Positions 32,501 to 44,089 of a stretch of 64,000 bases of DNA are shown here, piece after piece. Origin of the DNA: Pogona vitticeps (lineage: Eukaryota > Chordata > Lepidosauria > Squamata > Agamidae); contig NC_135786.1 of the NCBI RefSeq assembly GCF_051106095.1, positions 207,137,001 to 207,201,000 of the forward strand. Direction: 5' to 3'. Positions within the stretch are counted from its first letter, which is position 1. Each line of letters begins with the position of its first letter. Below the pieces are notes generated by a model. The model did no database searches. It was not told where the DNA came from and worked only from the letters and a program-made list of their open reading frames with translations. A program made the position numbers and the translations under genes.

Positions 32501-33823
32501 TAAGATCCTTTGGTCCTCCAAATATTTTGGATTATAACTCTCAGAACCCTTTACTGTTGGGCTTACTTTTTGGTACTTCTAGAAGTTGAAGTTCAAAGCA
32601 TCTGAAAGGCCCAAATTTCCTACCCTTGACTTAATGACATATGTGGGTTATTCACATAGCTGGGTATCATTTGCATTTTCTGCCCTGTTATTAGCTAGTT
32701 CTACTCATACCTGTCAGGACAGAATTTTATAGAGGAAAAAGCACAGCAGCACAGGTTAATCACAGAACATTTTTGTTTATCATTTTTCCACAGACTGTTA
32801 AGCACTCTGAGCCTTCACAATTATGCTCCAATAATTGTGTGAACTAACAATAATGAGTGTTTGTGGTTTTTAGGGAATGGGGAATTTGTGCACACGGCTG
32901 CTTCTGACTGTCGTTTCATACTCTTGTCTTGCTGGGGAAGAGAACTTGGTCAGCTAGTGGGGTGGGGATTCTTGGAGGAATGTAGGTTGAAGAATTTGCA
33001 GTAGGTGAGGAACTGGAGGTATGCCATAGTAAAAAAATAGACATGATGGGGCTGGAAAGGGAATAGGGTACTCAAAAGTGTTTAATTTGGCACATAGGTC
33101 TGCTTATAATATTTGAATTCTGTCTCCTTTTGTTTTTGTGAGAGGAACTTTCCACATCCAATTATAAATCTGGAAAAACAAGAAAATGATGAAATTCACC
33201 TCATCTTCTAGACTAATGCTGCTCACAGTCACACAACTCACATGATCACAGGCTCACCGTAATAATTTATCACTTGGTGAAAGTAGTCTGTTTTGTGTAG
33301 CTTGCATTATGATGAATAATGGAAGTATTGGGGCAGGCCCTTCTGATGAATAGTGGAAGTGTTCATACAAGCAGACATTTTAGTCATGTGCTTTACCACA
33401 ATATCAGAAATATGGGAACTATTGTCTTATTTTCTTGTTCTGTATCAAGGTTAAATTTTTGGAATCAATTATCTGTGGAACTGGCTAAGGACCAACATGC
33501 CTATTCCTTTACAGACTCTTATCACCTTAGATGAAAACAACGTGTTGACCCAAAGTCAGAAGTGGGATGGCAAAGAGGCCACGATAACAAGGAAGATAGT
33601 TGATGGGAAGCTGGTTGTAGTAAGTGGAATTTTTATTTTGTTTTCCATGCCAGATTTGTACACAATAGCTGGAATGTCGTATGTTTCATGCATAATAAGT
33701 TTCCATCTGTATTGCCCTTTTCTTTACCAATTTGAAGAGCGACTTAATGAATGAATTTTCTTTGTCTTCCAGGAATGTGTCATGAATAGTGCCAAATGTA
33801 CTCGGGTCTACCAGAAAGTATGA
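26463..33823 (+). CDS. FABP5: Fatty-acid-binding protein, epidermal type (4 coding exons)
   Basis: The product is a cytosolic lipid-binding protein of the FABP family, which carries long-chain fatty acids in a beta-barrel. Coding exons are 26463-26541, 29474-29646, 33515-33619 and 33773-33823: 135 residues with the family's usual four-exon layout (intron phases 1, 0, 0). The FABP signature region is GRWHLISSEGFEEFMKELG (9-27). The helix-turn block GVGMAMRKMG, the strand motif IKTESTFKT and the DGRKTK turn follow. The carboxylate-binding triad is Arg110, Arg130 and Tyr132, each one residue later than in human FABP5 because of one extra residue near position 91-93 (DENN). Cys121 and Cys128 match the FABP5 disulfide pair. 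MAKPD, WDGKEATITRK and DGKLVVECVMN favour FABP5 over FABP4, PMP2 or FABP12. All junctions are GT-AG. A retroelement sits 13 bases inside intron 2. Confidence 0.93.
26646..26686. repeat. (ATAGAT)n microsatellite in FABP5 intron 1
   Basis: About seven tandem ATAGAT units follow an AT-rich run. It lies about 100 bases after the exon 1 donor. Confidence 0.85.
29474..29646 (+). CDS. FABP5: FABP5 coding exon 2
   Basis: The acceptor is GGCAG and the donor GTAAAG. The exon covers residues 27-84 from GVGMAMRKMG to DGRKTK. The donor is followed after 12 bases by an inverted-repeat retroelement. Confidence 0.95.
29659..29880. mobile_element. Inverted-repeat retroelement (Penelope-like?) in FABP5 intron 2
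   Basis: Two arms of about 90 bases (29659-29750 and 29754-29847) are near-perfect inverted repeats with a spacer of a few bases, then a tail with GAAAGCCTTCGCAAATAC. The flanks are GTAAAGAATGAG (29647-29658) and GTAAAAGAATGAG (29881-29893), a target duplication of about 12 bases. A long variable target duplication and a one-sided tail argue for target-primed retrotransposition rather than a cut-and-paste MITE. The arm sequence resembles a widespread reptile repeat that I associate with Penelope-like element ends, but that name is from memory. A related copy is at 43832. Confidence 0.6.
31040..31530 (+). mobile_element. L2-group LINE 3' end in FABP5 intron 2
   Basis: The plus strand has the CTCCCAGATTCCGGAACACC block (an FRNTLLW-like end of ORF2), then an L2-type 3' UTR ending near AAGCCACCATGGATCC. 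It is diverged and 5' truncated. Confidence 0.6.
33515..33619 (+). CDS. FABP5: FABP5 coding exon 3
   Basis: Thirty-five codons from TLITLDENN to DGKLVV, with acceptor TTTACAG and donor GTAAGT. Human FABP5 has 34 codons in this exon; the extra residue lies in the DENN turn before the strand with the QKWDGKE motif. Confidence 0.95.
33773..33823 (+). CDS. FABP5: FABP5 coding exon 4 and stop
   Basis: Sixteen codons (ECVMNSAKCTRVYQKV) and TGA. It holds Cys121, Cys128, Arg130 and Tyr132. The acceptor is CTTCCAG. Confidence 0.95.
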   Translation, partial: ECVMNSAKCTRVYQKV

Positions 33824-33983
33824 AAACACTGGCTTCCTCTTTGGATTGGGAGCCCCGTGACCAACTGTTTACTTCCAGCAACAAAACTACTATACACTCC
33901 CTTGTTTCTCATTCTTTGCCCTGCACTCTAGGTTTTTTGGAGCATTTTGGAGGAATTAGTACTGTATGTGATGTATTGAGAAT

Positions 33984-33989
33984 ATTAAA
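33984..33989 (+). terminator. FABP5: Possible FABP5 polyadenylation signal
   Basis: ATTAAA, the common variant signal, lies 160 bases after the stop codon and is followed by a GT-rich and T-rich stretch. No AATAAA was noticed nearby in the first 200 bases. Confidence 0.4.
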
Positions 33990-34091
33990 ATTGCAAGTGT
34001 TAAATAGAAAAACCGTAACTGTTTTAAAGTATTTTTTTTAATTCCCCAAAAGTCCTAGGAATTCCAGTCAGAGGAAATATGAAAAGAGAAT

Positions 34092-34245
34092 TGACTGGAT
34101 GGCTCAGTGGTTTAGGCATCTGGCTGTAGAGCTAGAGGTTGAGGGTTTGATTCCCCACTATGCCCCCTTGACAGGGGCTGGACCTGATGATCCATAGGGT
34201 CCCTTCCAGCTCTGCAGTTCTAACATGGTGATGATGATGATGATT
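34092..34245 (+). mobile_element. tRNA-derived SINE with CR1-like tail
   Basis: The head GGATGGCTCAGTGGTTTAGG and B-box-like GGGTTTGATTCCC are tRNA-like. The tail GACCTGATGATCCATAGGGT, CCCTTCCAGCTCTGCAG and a terminal (ATG)n run match the CR1-type 3' end that such SINEs borrow. Confidence 0.75.
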
Positions 34246-36120
34246 TCTAATTAAGATGCTTTCTCAAGAAAATGCTAAGCACACTGTTACTATGATCCTA
34301 CATATCTTAGAACTTTTTTTCTTAGAGGTTCTGCCGAGTTCAATAACATTCTGCAGTAAATGTGCTTTGTTTTGGGGTCATAAGGGGAGGACGAAAGCAT
34401 TTTTGTTCACATTCTTGTAAAGCACTGATGTTAGTGACACCTGGGGAACAAGATTTTAGAACATGAATGAGTAATGTGATTTCCTAAATGGCTATTAGAT
34501 CATAATCCCCTTGAGTGCTATTGAGGATTGATGACTCTTGTAGTATAATCTTAGGAGGGATTAAATTAAACAAACAAATCCCAAACAAATTAAAGAGCTG
34601 GAAAAAGTGCAGGAAGGGATGAATGAAATGAACAAGGAACTGGAAGGACTTCCCTGTGAGGAAAGGTTACTATGCTATTTAGCTTAGGAAAAAAAGTTGA
34701 GTAAGGAGAAATTATGAGGCGTATACAAGTATGTGTTGTATGGGGAAAGTTGATAGGGCAGTGCTTTTCTCCCTGTCTCCTAATATTTGAACCTGAGGTC
34801 ACCCACTGATAGTGATTGGTGAGGGATTCAATACAGATAAAAGAAATTGCTGTTTCTCACAGTGCATGATTAGATGGTGGAATTTGTTGTTATGCAGTGA
34901 TGATGGTCAACATGAATGGCTTTTGAAGGAGTTTAAATAAATTCATAATAGTTATGGCAATCAATGGCTAATTAGGTTGGCTATTGATCACCTCTAGTAT
35001 CAGAGGGAGTATTCCTGTGAGTCTCAGTTTCTGGGATACATTAAGCAGAAGGTACAGATGCACTTAGGCCCTTTTGGCTGTCCTTTAAACTTCCAAAATG
35101 TTGGATGAGATAGACTTTTGGCCTGATTCAGCATGCCTCTTTTTGCATTCTTACCCTGTGCATCTCTTCTTCAGGAGGTCCTAATATCTTCTAGATTTTT
35201 ACTTCATCACTGCTGGTGTAATATACGAAACTCAGTTTATGTATGGTCCTTTGTGTCATTTGTTGTCCGTGGGTGGGGGGAGTGGAACTGCTTCTAAATG
35301 ATAACCTATATATGGCACAACTGGCACAAAGTCCTCTTGACTCTAACTGGAATATCCCTTTGTCACCTTTGCATTGAGTCTTGGATTTTATGATTCTCTC
35401 AATTCCCAGATTGGACCCAGGGAGGTTTCCTTTAATATACATCCATACATACCTGTCACATAGTTGTGTCAAGGAGTTTTTTTTTTCACTGACCATTCTA
35501 CCTTTCTTCTTATGCTTCTTGTGAACCTATGATATGTAAATGACCTGCCATTCATTGATGGTGGTGGCTCGGCACATGCTCTTAAGATTCTTGGGTTTGT
35601 TACTTGCATATTTCTTCCATTTGTTTTCCTACTTTCCATAGAATCATGCTGCCCCTCCATTACAACTTTATGTTATTTTTCTCTCCAAAACAAAGGGATT
35701 ATAGTAATAGATGTTCCACTGAGGATCTAATATTTTTATAACTATCTATAAAGCAAACAAAATCATGCAGAGGTACACTATTACTATCTCCCTTCCTGAT
35801 AAGTTTGAAGAGAAAAGTCTTTGGAAAGGGATAAAACTTTGGAAATATACAAAGCAATTGGAATCTGCTGATGTAATTATGATGGCCAGCCATTTGGAGA
35901 CACAGGCCCCTAACTGCTGAGTGTTCACTTCTGCTTCTCTATGCTAATCCCTGATGCCATTATGGTATGAGTGCAAGTACTGTAGTGCAGGGGCTGACAC
36001 TGACACCCTTTGTCTTGGCAGGTGCTCATGAGGTATGAAAGGTTATGTACTAAATCCAGCGGAATGTCCCAGCTGGACTAGAATTAGTCCCACTGGATCA
36101 TAAGTAGAGAGACCCATTTA
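34246..36120. other. Intergenic, no gene recognised
   Basis: No exon or clear repeat was recognised. The neighbouring FABP family members seen beside FABP5 in mammals were looked for and not found here. Confidence 0.45.
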
Positions 36121-36124
36121 AAGA

Positions 36125-36365
36125 GAAGCCTTGTGGTGCAGTGGTTAAATTGCAGTACTGCAGCCAAAATTCTGCTCATGACCTGGGTTCCATCCCACAT
36201 AGCCAGCTTGAGGTTCATTCAGCCCTCCATCTTTTCAAGGTTGGTAAACTGAGTACCCAGCTTGGTGTTGGTGGAGCAATTTGTAGTCTGGATAATTAAA
36301 TTGTAAACCACCCAGAGGGTGTTTTAAGTGCTATGGGGTGGTATATAAGCAGCACACTTTGCTTT
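36125..36365 (+). mobile_element. tRNA-derived SINE with L2/CR1-like tail
   Basis: The head CCTTGTGGTGCAGTGGTTAA is tRNA-like, the body has GGTTCCATCCCA and GGTTGGTAAACTGAGTACCC, and the tail AACCACCCAGAGGGTGTTTT then GGTGGTATATAAGCAG is the usual LINE-derived end. Confidence 0.75.
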
Positions 36366-38077
36366 ATTCAATAGATCTACTCTCTTTCAGACTGTTAGTT
36401 GGATTCAGTCCCATATCATGATCGCAATATTCATTTACTCATCACATCTTTATGGGCTAAAACTACAGGCAGGTAATTCTCATGTGTGTGTATCTACGTA
36501 TGCCTATATATGTGCCCAGTAAAGGTGGAAACAGTGAGAAAACCTGATTGGTCAGAATGTTAACTACAACAGTTGGAATCTCATAATCTATTCAGTCCAT
36601 TCAACCTGGATGATGTAAGCAGATAATTCAATATAAACATAGATCAATGGATTCCAACTGCCTTGATTTATTTGTAAAATTTTATCTCATGGGAAAGAGT
36701 TACTCTTGAAACCTGTGGGAATTAAAACAAAACAAAGCACAGCATCCGCTCCAGCTGTTGTCTTGTTTATATATTGGTCAAGAAAGTTCTATTCCAGACC
36801 CGTGAACTTTAAAAAATGCTTTGGTTGAGAGTTAATGCATTTCAAAGTCTCCATTGGAACCTACGTTCCCTCTAAGCTGCACGTCTGTGCAGCCGAGCCC
36901 ATATTGCTGTCCATTTGCTTCCAGTTGTGCCTGGAACCCCACATATGGGGGTGGGGGCACCCAGCACTAGTAGAAAATTAGAGAGAATCTTGGACTATAT
37001 TGCTGGGAACGAGACAATGCTGTATATGGTTTCTCCCACCAGATTAGTTGGTAGAGATTTAGGATGTAATTTTGTATTTTCTTGTGTGGGAAAAAAAGAC
37101 CTCCTGAATTTGTATCAGGCAAAAACAACAGAAAAATAAAGAAGATAAAAATGTGGCACCTTAAAGACTTACTGCTATATTTTAATGTGAGCTTACATGT
37201 ACAACTCCACTTACTCAGGTGTCTGCTACCTTTTCTAAAACTGCTGAATTTGGTGGGGCTTCCTTCCGAGTATGCATTCTAAAGATTATATCCTAATTCA
37301 TGTGCTTCTTGTCCATTTCAAATTGATGGAAGATAGAGTATAATTCTATTAGTGTTTACACCAAAAGAAGGCTCATGGCTCATTGAAAGTTGCTCTGAAG
37401 TGCTTTATTTTCCTAGGTTTTATATTGATCTGAAAGAAGATATATTCTTACCATTCAAAGTACTAAAGAAAATAAATTAAAATAATTTAAGTTGTTCTGC
37501 AAGCAACGGGTTACATTGGGGTACCTTTTAAACCTGAATGGGCTTGGAAATTGTAATAGAAAAATAATTTGCAGAAATTATGTCTCAAAACTAACCAATG
37601 CCTTATTTTCATGGATGCTTCTGTTAATGTGCTTGAATGCAGCTTTCCATCTTATTATTCCATGTTACTCTTTGAGACAAACTGGAAGAGCGTCCACCTA
37701 CTATGGATATGGATTTTTTTTTAAAAAGGCCAAGTTATGTAGTGTGTTTTCACCAGAAACATTAGACCTCCGTGGGATATTCAAAACAGTTGGCGAAAAG
37801 TCACATTTCTTGATTTTTGGAAGTCACATTGTCTGCTTTATGGTGGTTGAAGCAAGTTGAAGTACACATTTCTAGCAAGGATCACCTACCCTGGAGGCTC
37901 CTTTATGTAGGTTGTGGTTGGGGAACAACCTCCAGATATTTTGGACTTCAATTCCCAGAAGCCTCAGCAAACATAGCCAATGGTAAGGAATTGTGAGAGA
38001 AGTAATTAAGAACACCTGGTGGGCCAAAGGTAGCATCCTTTTACAAATGAAAGGTTTCTTTCCTGATTCTTCTAGGC

Positions 38078-38212
38078 CAGTGGTTCCCAACCTAGTGTCC
38101 CCGGATGTTCATGGGCTACAACTCCCAGAATCCTTCACCACTAGCAGTGCTTACCAGGATTTTTGGAAATTGTATTCCAAGAATATCCGGGACCCAAGTT
38201 TGGGAACCACTG
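38078..38212. mobile_element. Palindromic hAT-like MITE
   Basis: Same family as 14162, with ends CAGTGGTTCCCAACCT and GGGAACCACTG and the CTACAACTCCCAGAATCC interior. Flanking duplication is weak. Confidence 0.72.
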
Positions 38213-38828
38213 TTCTTTGTAATATTCTTTCCTAAAATTAGTTTTGATCTTTTGTATGAAGACATTTGGGATACTTATTTTTTTATTTTGTTCACACCAG
38301 CTTTAAAGTTAAATAAATGGTTGTAGAGCCATTTCTGTCTATGTATATTCCTGTTTTATTAGAGTTTCCAAGTATGCAATTTATCATCACCACTCATATT
38401 ATGCAAAAGTGCCTGTTTCTGTTTCTAAAGCTTCTTTTGGGGAACATGTTTCCCACATAATTTTGTAGAAGAAAACCTCTCTCCTTTTCGACTTTTCAAT
38501 TTTGCATTTGATCTTCTTGTACATTTAGACTATGGATTCTTTTCATTCACATCATATCTTTATGCTACATGAATTAACTTTGGTGTGGAGTAAATTTATG
38601 GCTTCTATATTCTTCTGTTCATCTCTAGTCAGGCACCATTTTGTTCCTAGGTTGCAATCCAATATGTGTTTTCTTGTCAGTAAGTCCTAAAGGTCTACTT
38701 ACTTCTCAGGAGATCTATGTATAATTGTATTGCATTGTAATGGGTTGGGTTCAAACACAGTCATATTTTGAGCATGGAAATCATGACATTTAATAGGTAT
38801 AAGTCTTGGCATCTTTTATCTTCAGTGA

Positions 38829-39000
38829 AGGCAAGAGGAGAAGGGGACAACAGGATGAGATGGTTGGACAGTGTCATTGAAGCGACCAACATGAATTTGA
38901 CCAAACTCCGGGAGGCAGTGAAAGACAGGAGGGCCTGATGTGCTCTGGTTCATGGAGTCATGAAGAGTCAGGCATGACTTAACAACTAAATAACAACAAC
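38829..39000 (+). mobile_element. BovB LINE 3' end
   Basis: The sequence GAGGAGAAGGGGACAACAGG, then CTCCGGGAGGCAGTGAAAGA and the terminal AACAACTAAATAACAACAAC match the last ~170 bases of BovB, as at 59330-59468. Confidence 0.85.
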
Positions 39001-39594
39001 ATCTTCACTTCCCATTTTTCTAAGTAACATTTGACAATGTTGCTGTTAATTCCTTTATCTGCATGTAATTAAGGTGAAAGGTGAAAATATATCCAGGTTT
39101 TTCATGAGCCAATATAATATTAATTCAAAATTTTGCATTGTGAGCAGTGGTGGTCACAATGTATTATTAGCCTGCTTATGGTATCTGACTATGTCCAAGG
39201 CTTTGATCTGTTTCTTGCTTCTGATCTAATTAAGTCAGGATACTGAAGGGCGGTTTGTTTGGCTCCAGCATCTTCAGAGAGAACTCTGAAAAATAAACAT
39301 ATTCTAAATGTTGGAATATTTCTTGCCCATACATCAAAGTTGTGATCCTTGGAACACATGTACCATTAATGCCTGTAGGTTTGTAAAGTCTTCATATGAC
39401 CATAGATGAACCTCCTTTGTAATTTTTCTAAGAATTATTTAGGAAGACATTTATTTTCTATTGTTTACACACATTTCAAAGAACAAATAATACAAGGTTG
39501 TTTTCTTCAGGAGAGGTCACTGTAAAATCCATCTAAGAATATTCTGGGTTTGTTCTTCACTGTTTGCTGTGGAACAAGTAGCTGTAATTTCTGT

Positions 39595-40330
39595 GGTAAA
39601 GAAGCACTCTGACAAAGAAGCATCTGGCCCTCTGAAGGATGAGGGATGGAAAGGGGAGGTAAAGGGGGACTTGGAGATTCCAGAGAAATTAAATGAATTC
39701 TTTACATCTGTCTTCACAACAGAAGACCTTGGGTAGATTGCACTGCATGAATGGCCACTCCTGACTGATGAATTAAATCAGATACAGGTTAAAAGAGAGA
39801 ATGTTCTAGACCTAACTGATAAATTGCCAGAGGACTGGAGGATAGCACATGTCATGACAATCTTTAAAAAGGGAAGGAGGGGGACCTGGGAAACCACAGA
39901 CCAGTTAGCCTAACATCTGTTCCAGGGAACATGGTGGAAAGCCTCATCCAAGATAAAATCTTAAAACACATGGAAGGACAAGCCTTGCTGAGGGAACATC
40001 AGTGTGGCTTCTGTAAGGGTAGGTTTTGCTTCACAAACCTTTTAGAATTTTTTGAAAAGGTCAACAGGCATGTGGATGTGGGCGAACCAGTGGATACTTT
40101 CTATCTGGATTTTCAGAAGGCATTTGACAAGGTCCCTCAGAAGGCGATTTTCAGAAGGCATTTGACATGCTGAGAAAACTCCACAATTGGGATAAGAGGG
40201 CAGGTCCTCTTAGGGATTGAGAATTGGTTGAGAACCAGGAAATCGAGAATAGGTGTCAATGGGCAATTTTCACATTGGAGAGAGGTGAAAGCGGTGTGCC
40301 CCAGGGATCTGTCTTAATTTCTCCCCAAAA
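39595..40330 (+). mobile_element. CR1/L3-group LINE, reverse transcriptase fragment
   Basis: Plus-strand frames encode LPEDWRIAHVMTIFKKG, then from 39931 an 80-codon frame with QCGFCKGRFCFTNLLEFFE and VDTFYLDFQKAFDKVPQKA, the first catalytic Asp motif of the palm. ESGVPQGSVL near 40290 is the next conserved block. The part upstream of 39790 reads as the end of the linker before the palm. Frame changes and an internal deletion show it is dead. It is 5' and 3' truncated. Confidence 0.8.
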
Positions 40331-40559
40331 CAGATTCAAATGCACAGAAGTTGTCATGGGTACAAATCCTCTTACATTGTACCAATTCAGTATTCAAATA
40401 GAAAATCAACTTTTACAAATAATCCCCAATATCACACACAACCATCTGCACCATGCATTGTGCTAGTTCAAATATATTTTACCAACCTTCTTTCTTTCCT
40501 CTTTTCCCCATTGTTCCCTTCCTTCCTCCTTTCCTGCCCTTTTTTAACATAAATCATCT

Positions 40560-40763
40560 TAGATTTTTTGAAAGAAGTCTCCCCCTAGTGGTAGTGAACG
40601 GATTAACCGCTTTTCCGTTAGTTCCTATGGGAACAAATGCTTTGACTTGTGACCGGCACCTTGAGATACAACCAAAAATGGCATTTCAGTGCATTCCTAT
40701 GGGAAATGGTGTTTCGACTTACGACCATCTTCTGGAATGAATTAAGTTCATAAGTCAAGGCAC
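40560..40763. mobile_element. Tigger/pogo-like MITE, partial
   Basis: Shares CTCCCCCTAGTGGTAGTG, TTAGTTCCTATGGGAAC and ATTCCTATGGGAAAT with the full copies at 16006 and 55774, but ends differ (CGACTTACGACC type). It runs into simple repeats on the right. Confidence 0.65.
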
Positions 40764-40835
40764 CTCTCTCTCTCTCTCTTTCTCTCCCTCCCTCCCTCCC
40801 TCCCTCCCTCCCTACCTACCTACCTACCTACCTAC
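40764..40835. repeat. (CT)n-(CCCT)n-(CCTA)n array
   Basis: A chain of short simple repeats between two degraded Tigger-like elements. Confidence 0.9.
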
Positions 40836-40840
40836 CATGG

Positions 40841-41279
40841 TGACTCGCAAGACAATGTTAATAAGTTCCACGAAAATCGCTGTCTTACGAAAACGTCATC
40901 TTGTGAAACGAAAAAGCCAATTGAAATGCATTGAAACTGGTTCAATGCGTTCCAATGGGCTGAAAACTCACCGTCCAGCAAAGATCCTCCATAGGGGCGG
41001 CTATTTTCGCTGCCTGTAAAGCAGGGAATCCATCCTGAAAACACAGTGGGGAGCCATTTTAGAACCGCCAATCAGCTGTTTCTATTTATTTATTTTATTT
41101 ATATCCCGCCTATCTGGTCAGGTCAGGACCACTCTAGGCGGCTAACAACATAAATCTATCTAAATCGTCGAAGCAGGGAACTGATCATCGTTAAGCAAAT
41201 TTTCCCCAAAATTTTTGCAAAAATTTCATTGTCAAATGGTTTTGTTGTTTAACGAGGCAATCGTTAAGCGAGACACCAC
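40841..41279. mobile_element. Tigger-like MITE split by an L2-type tail
   Basis: The outer parts carry related ends (GGTGACTCGCAAGACAATG and CGTTAAGCGAGACACCACTC). Between about 41080 and 41158 lies the reverse of a LINE tail with TATCCCGCCTATCTGGTCAG and GGACCACTCTAGGCGGC, also seen at 52536. This is a nested insertion, so the LINE tail is younger than the MITE. Confidence 0.55.
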
Positions 41280-41495
<216 letters not shown>

Positions 41496-42304
41496 GGGTC
41501 TACATTAATTGATCAGTGAGACCTTAATCTGCAGAGAAATAGATAAACAAATTGCAGAGAGAGAACAAGGAGAAGATCATGGTGATGAAGCCCTTCACTT
41601 TGTCTCTCATACTGTATTCCCTGGGTGGACTTAGTACAGCCCATGGGTTGCATGCGGCAGATCCCAATGCTAAAAAAAGGGGGGTGAGGGGGTGGAGAGA
41701 CTTGGCAAAGGTCACTGGTGATGACACCAAGGTCCTGGGATGCCAGAACAAGGATTCCAGGAAGGCTGTTTAATGAAGGCTGCTGGCAAAGTACAGAGAT
41801 TATGTGGCTCAGACTGGCTTGCAGTGTAGAATTGACTCGAGCAGGTTGTCTCATTTGGCAAATAACTTCACTTAGCAGTCAAAGTAGTGAGGCTATGGGA
41901 GTCTCATGAAAATTAAGAACAAAGAACAAAGGCAGAGAGGCAGGATATGAGTCAACCAGTGGGTTGGTTTTTTACGATAATGTTTTAGAGATGTGCATGC
42001 CACTATCTGCCAGGCAGTTGTTTTAAAGCTTTATTTCATAATAATCAGAGGCTAAGAGGGCTTAAAAGAAACAGAACTTTTGAAGTCAACTAGGCTGCAA
42101 ATTTGTACGTCTGGCATCCAAGATGTACCAGTCAAAAGTTTCTATTCAGCTGTTCTCTCCTTCTCTCTTTCTTGTTATTGTTAGGAAAAGGTGGGTGACG
42201 GTTGCAATGGAAGATGTAATGATTTGGCCTCTCTGTAAAATTCCATGAACGAGACAGGGTGGCTGCACAATAGAAGGGAGGAAACATTTTGTTTCATCTC
42301 ATAG

Positions 42305-42442
42305 CAGTGGTTTTCAACCTTGGGTAACCCAGAGGTTCTTGGACTGCAACTCCCAGAAATCATAGCCAGCACAGTTCATGGTGAAGTCTTCTGGGAATTG
42401 CAGTCCAAGAACACCTGGGTTCCTCAAGTTTGAGAACCACTG
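42305..42442. mobile_element. Palindromic hAT-like MITE
   Basis: Ends CAGTGGTTTTCAACCTTGGG and its near complement TTTGAGAACCACTG enclose the GGACTGCAACTCCCAGAA arms. Same family as 14162. Confidence 0.75.
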
Positions 42443-43766
42443 CTTTACAGGTTATTACAAGTCAAATGTACACAATGCTGTTCTTGCATGTTTGCAGCCT
42501 CGTTCCTTTCAGTGAGCTCTTCGCTTAAAATTAAAGTATTGCAAACCAACAGGTTCTTCTTTGCTATTAAAGCTTTCCCCGAGGCTTCCTGGGCTCACTT
42601 AGCCTTGCAGTTGGAAGATTTTTGAATGCGTTTCCCCAAGAGCTAGTTTCCTATTTTATAATGAAAATAAAATCATTTGGGAAAATATGAAACTATATTT
42701 TCCCAGCAAAGAAACAATGAGCTCAGAACAAGGGATTGTTGGAGGTTGGGATAAGTTTTGCCTTCCTGTTACCCAGTGATCTCCACTCAGGGTCAAATTA
42801 GTCTTTAAATGGAGTGTGTATTCCCTGTGATTAACCTATTTCTCATCTCCTAATGAGGGATTTCTTTACAGATAGATGGTTCAGCAACCAGACCTGCAAA
42901 GGAAGTCTGATAGACAAGTAAGGAAAATTAAGTGCTATGACAATCATTTCGCAGACATGTTGGCGAGCACCTCTTCTAAACTTGGAACACCATCTCTGCA
43001 ATACATAGGCAAAGTATCATCTAATTTGACCTTCAAAGTGTACAGTACATTAGAGATAACAGATCATTCTGGCTTAAATAACTTTAGTGATCCATAGACA
43101 CGATTTCCACAAACCTCTGTGGCTTAGAAATTAGACTTGCAAATGAAGCCTTATGTCAAGAAGACCAGTTGCAAAACAAAGCAACACACATTTTGAAAAC
43201 TATATGAAGTGTGACAATTAGAGACTTTTTGCAATTCCTTCTTCTAATTGTGTGCTCTTCGGATTCTACAGTTTGACCCTCAGATTGCATTTTCTCATGG
43301 TAAAGCTAGACAAGGTGCCAGTTTCTCAAACAGAATCTAATAAAACATTTAGAGAGGTAATTTTGATGGTTCTGCATGGTTAAACAATTACAGTCACCTA
43401 TCATAAAATAAAACTAAGGTATCTTGTTATGTGTAGAGTTGAGATCCTCACATTTGGCTCAGCAAACAAATTTAAGCTTCTAAGGAAGCTTCACTTTGAA
43501 TGTCATGCTAACCATACCATCTGTTTTGACTCTTTGCTACTAGTGGTGCCAAGAAAATCAACATCTTTGAAGCCAGGGAGTATTTGCTACCCTCCATCAG
43601 CCATGTTGGCTGATGGTGGCAGTGGATCCTATTGGAGTTTTTCCAGCTTTGCATGCTGACTTTAGTAGGTTTGGTGGGGAGGGACTATCAATCTATGCAG
43701 CACTAAGTAATTATTCCTTCTCTGCCTCTCTCTAATTCTCTTGAGTATGTTGATTTCTGTTGTTTA

Positions 43767-43827
43767 AGGCAGTCATGTTTGTCAGTTTGCTGTTTGATCT
43801 GTTCTCAACCATAAGTAAAGAAAATGG
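43767..43827 (-). repeat. Dispersed repeat, inverted relative to 48006
   Basis: The minus strand reads ATCAAACAGCAAACTGACAA ACATGACTGC in two adjoining blocks and matches 48006-48061 on the plus strand over about 55 bases with few differences. The family is unknown to me. It directly abuts the retroelement copy at 43832. Confidence 0.6.
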
Positions 43828-43831
43828 TTTT

Positions 43832-44085
43832 TGGTTGTTGTGGGTTTTTCAGGCTGTTTGGCCGTGTTCTGGAGGTTTTTCTTCCTAACGTTTCACCATT
43901 CTCTGTGGCTGGCATCTTCAAAGGACAGGAGCTAGAATTCTGTCTGTGTTCTGACTCCTATCCTCTGAAGATGCCGGCCACAGAGACTGGTGAAACATTA
44001 GGAAGAAAAACCTCAAGAACATGGCCAAACAGCCCAAAAAAATCCACAACAACCATCGTATCCCGGCCAAAGCCTTCGAGAACAA
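43832..44085. mobile_element. Inverted-repeat retroelement (Penelope-like?), second copy
   Basis: It has the same arms as 29659-29880 (TTCTTCCTAACGTTTCACCA and its counterpart), a longer spacer of about 50 bases, and the same tail block AAAGCCTTCGAGAACAAAATG. Flanks AAGAAAATG and AACAAAATG may be a short target duplication. Confidence 0.55.
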
Positions 44086-44089
44086 AATG

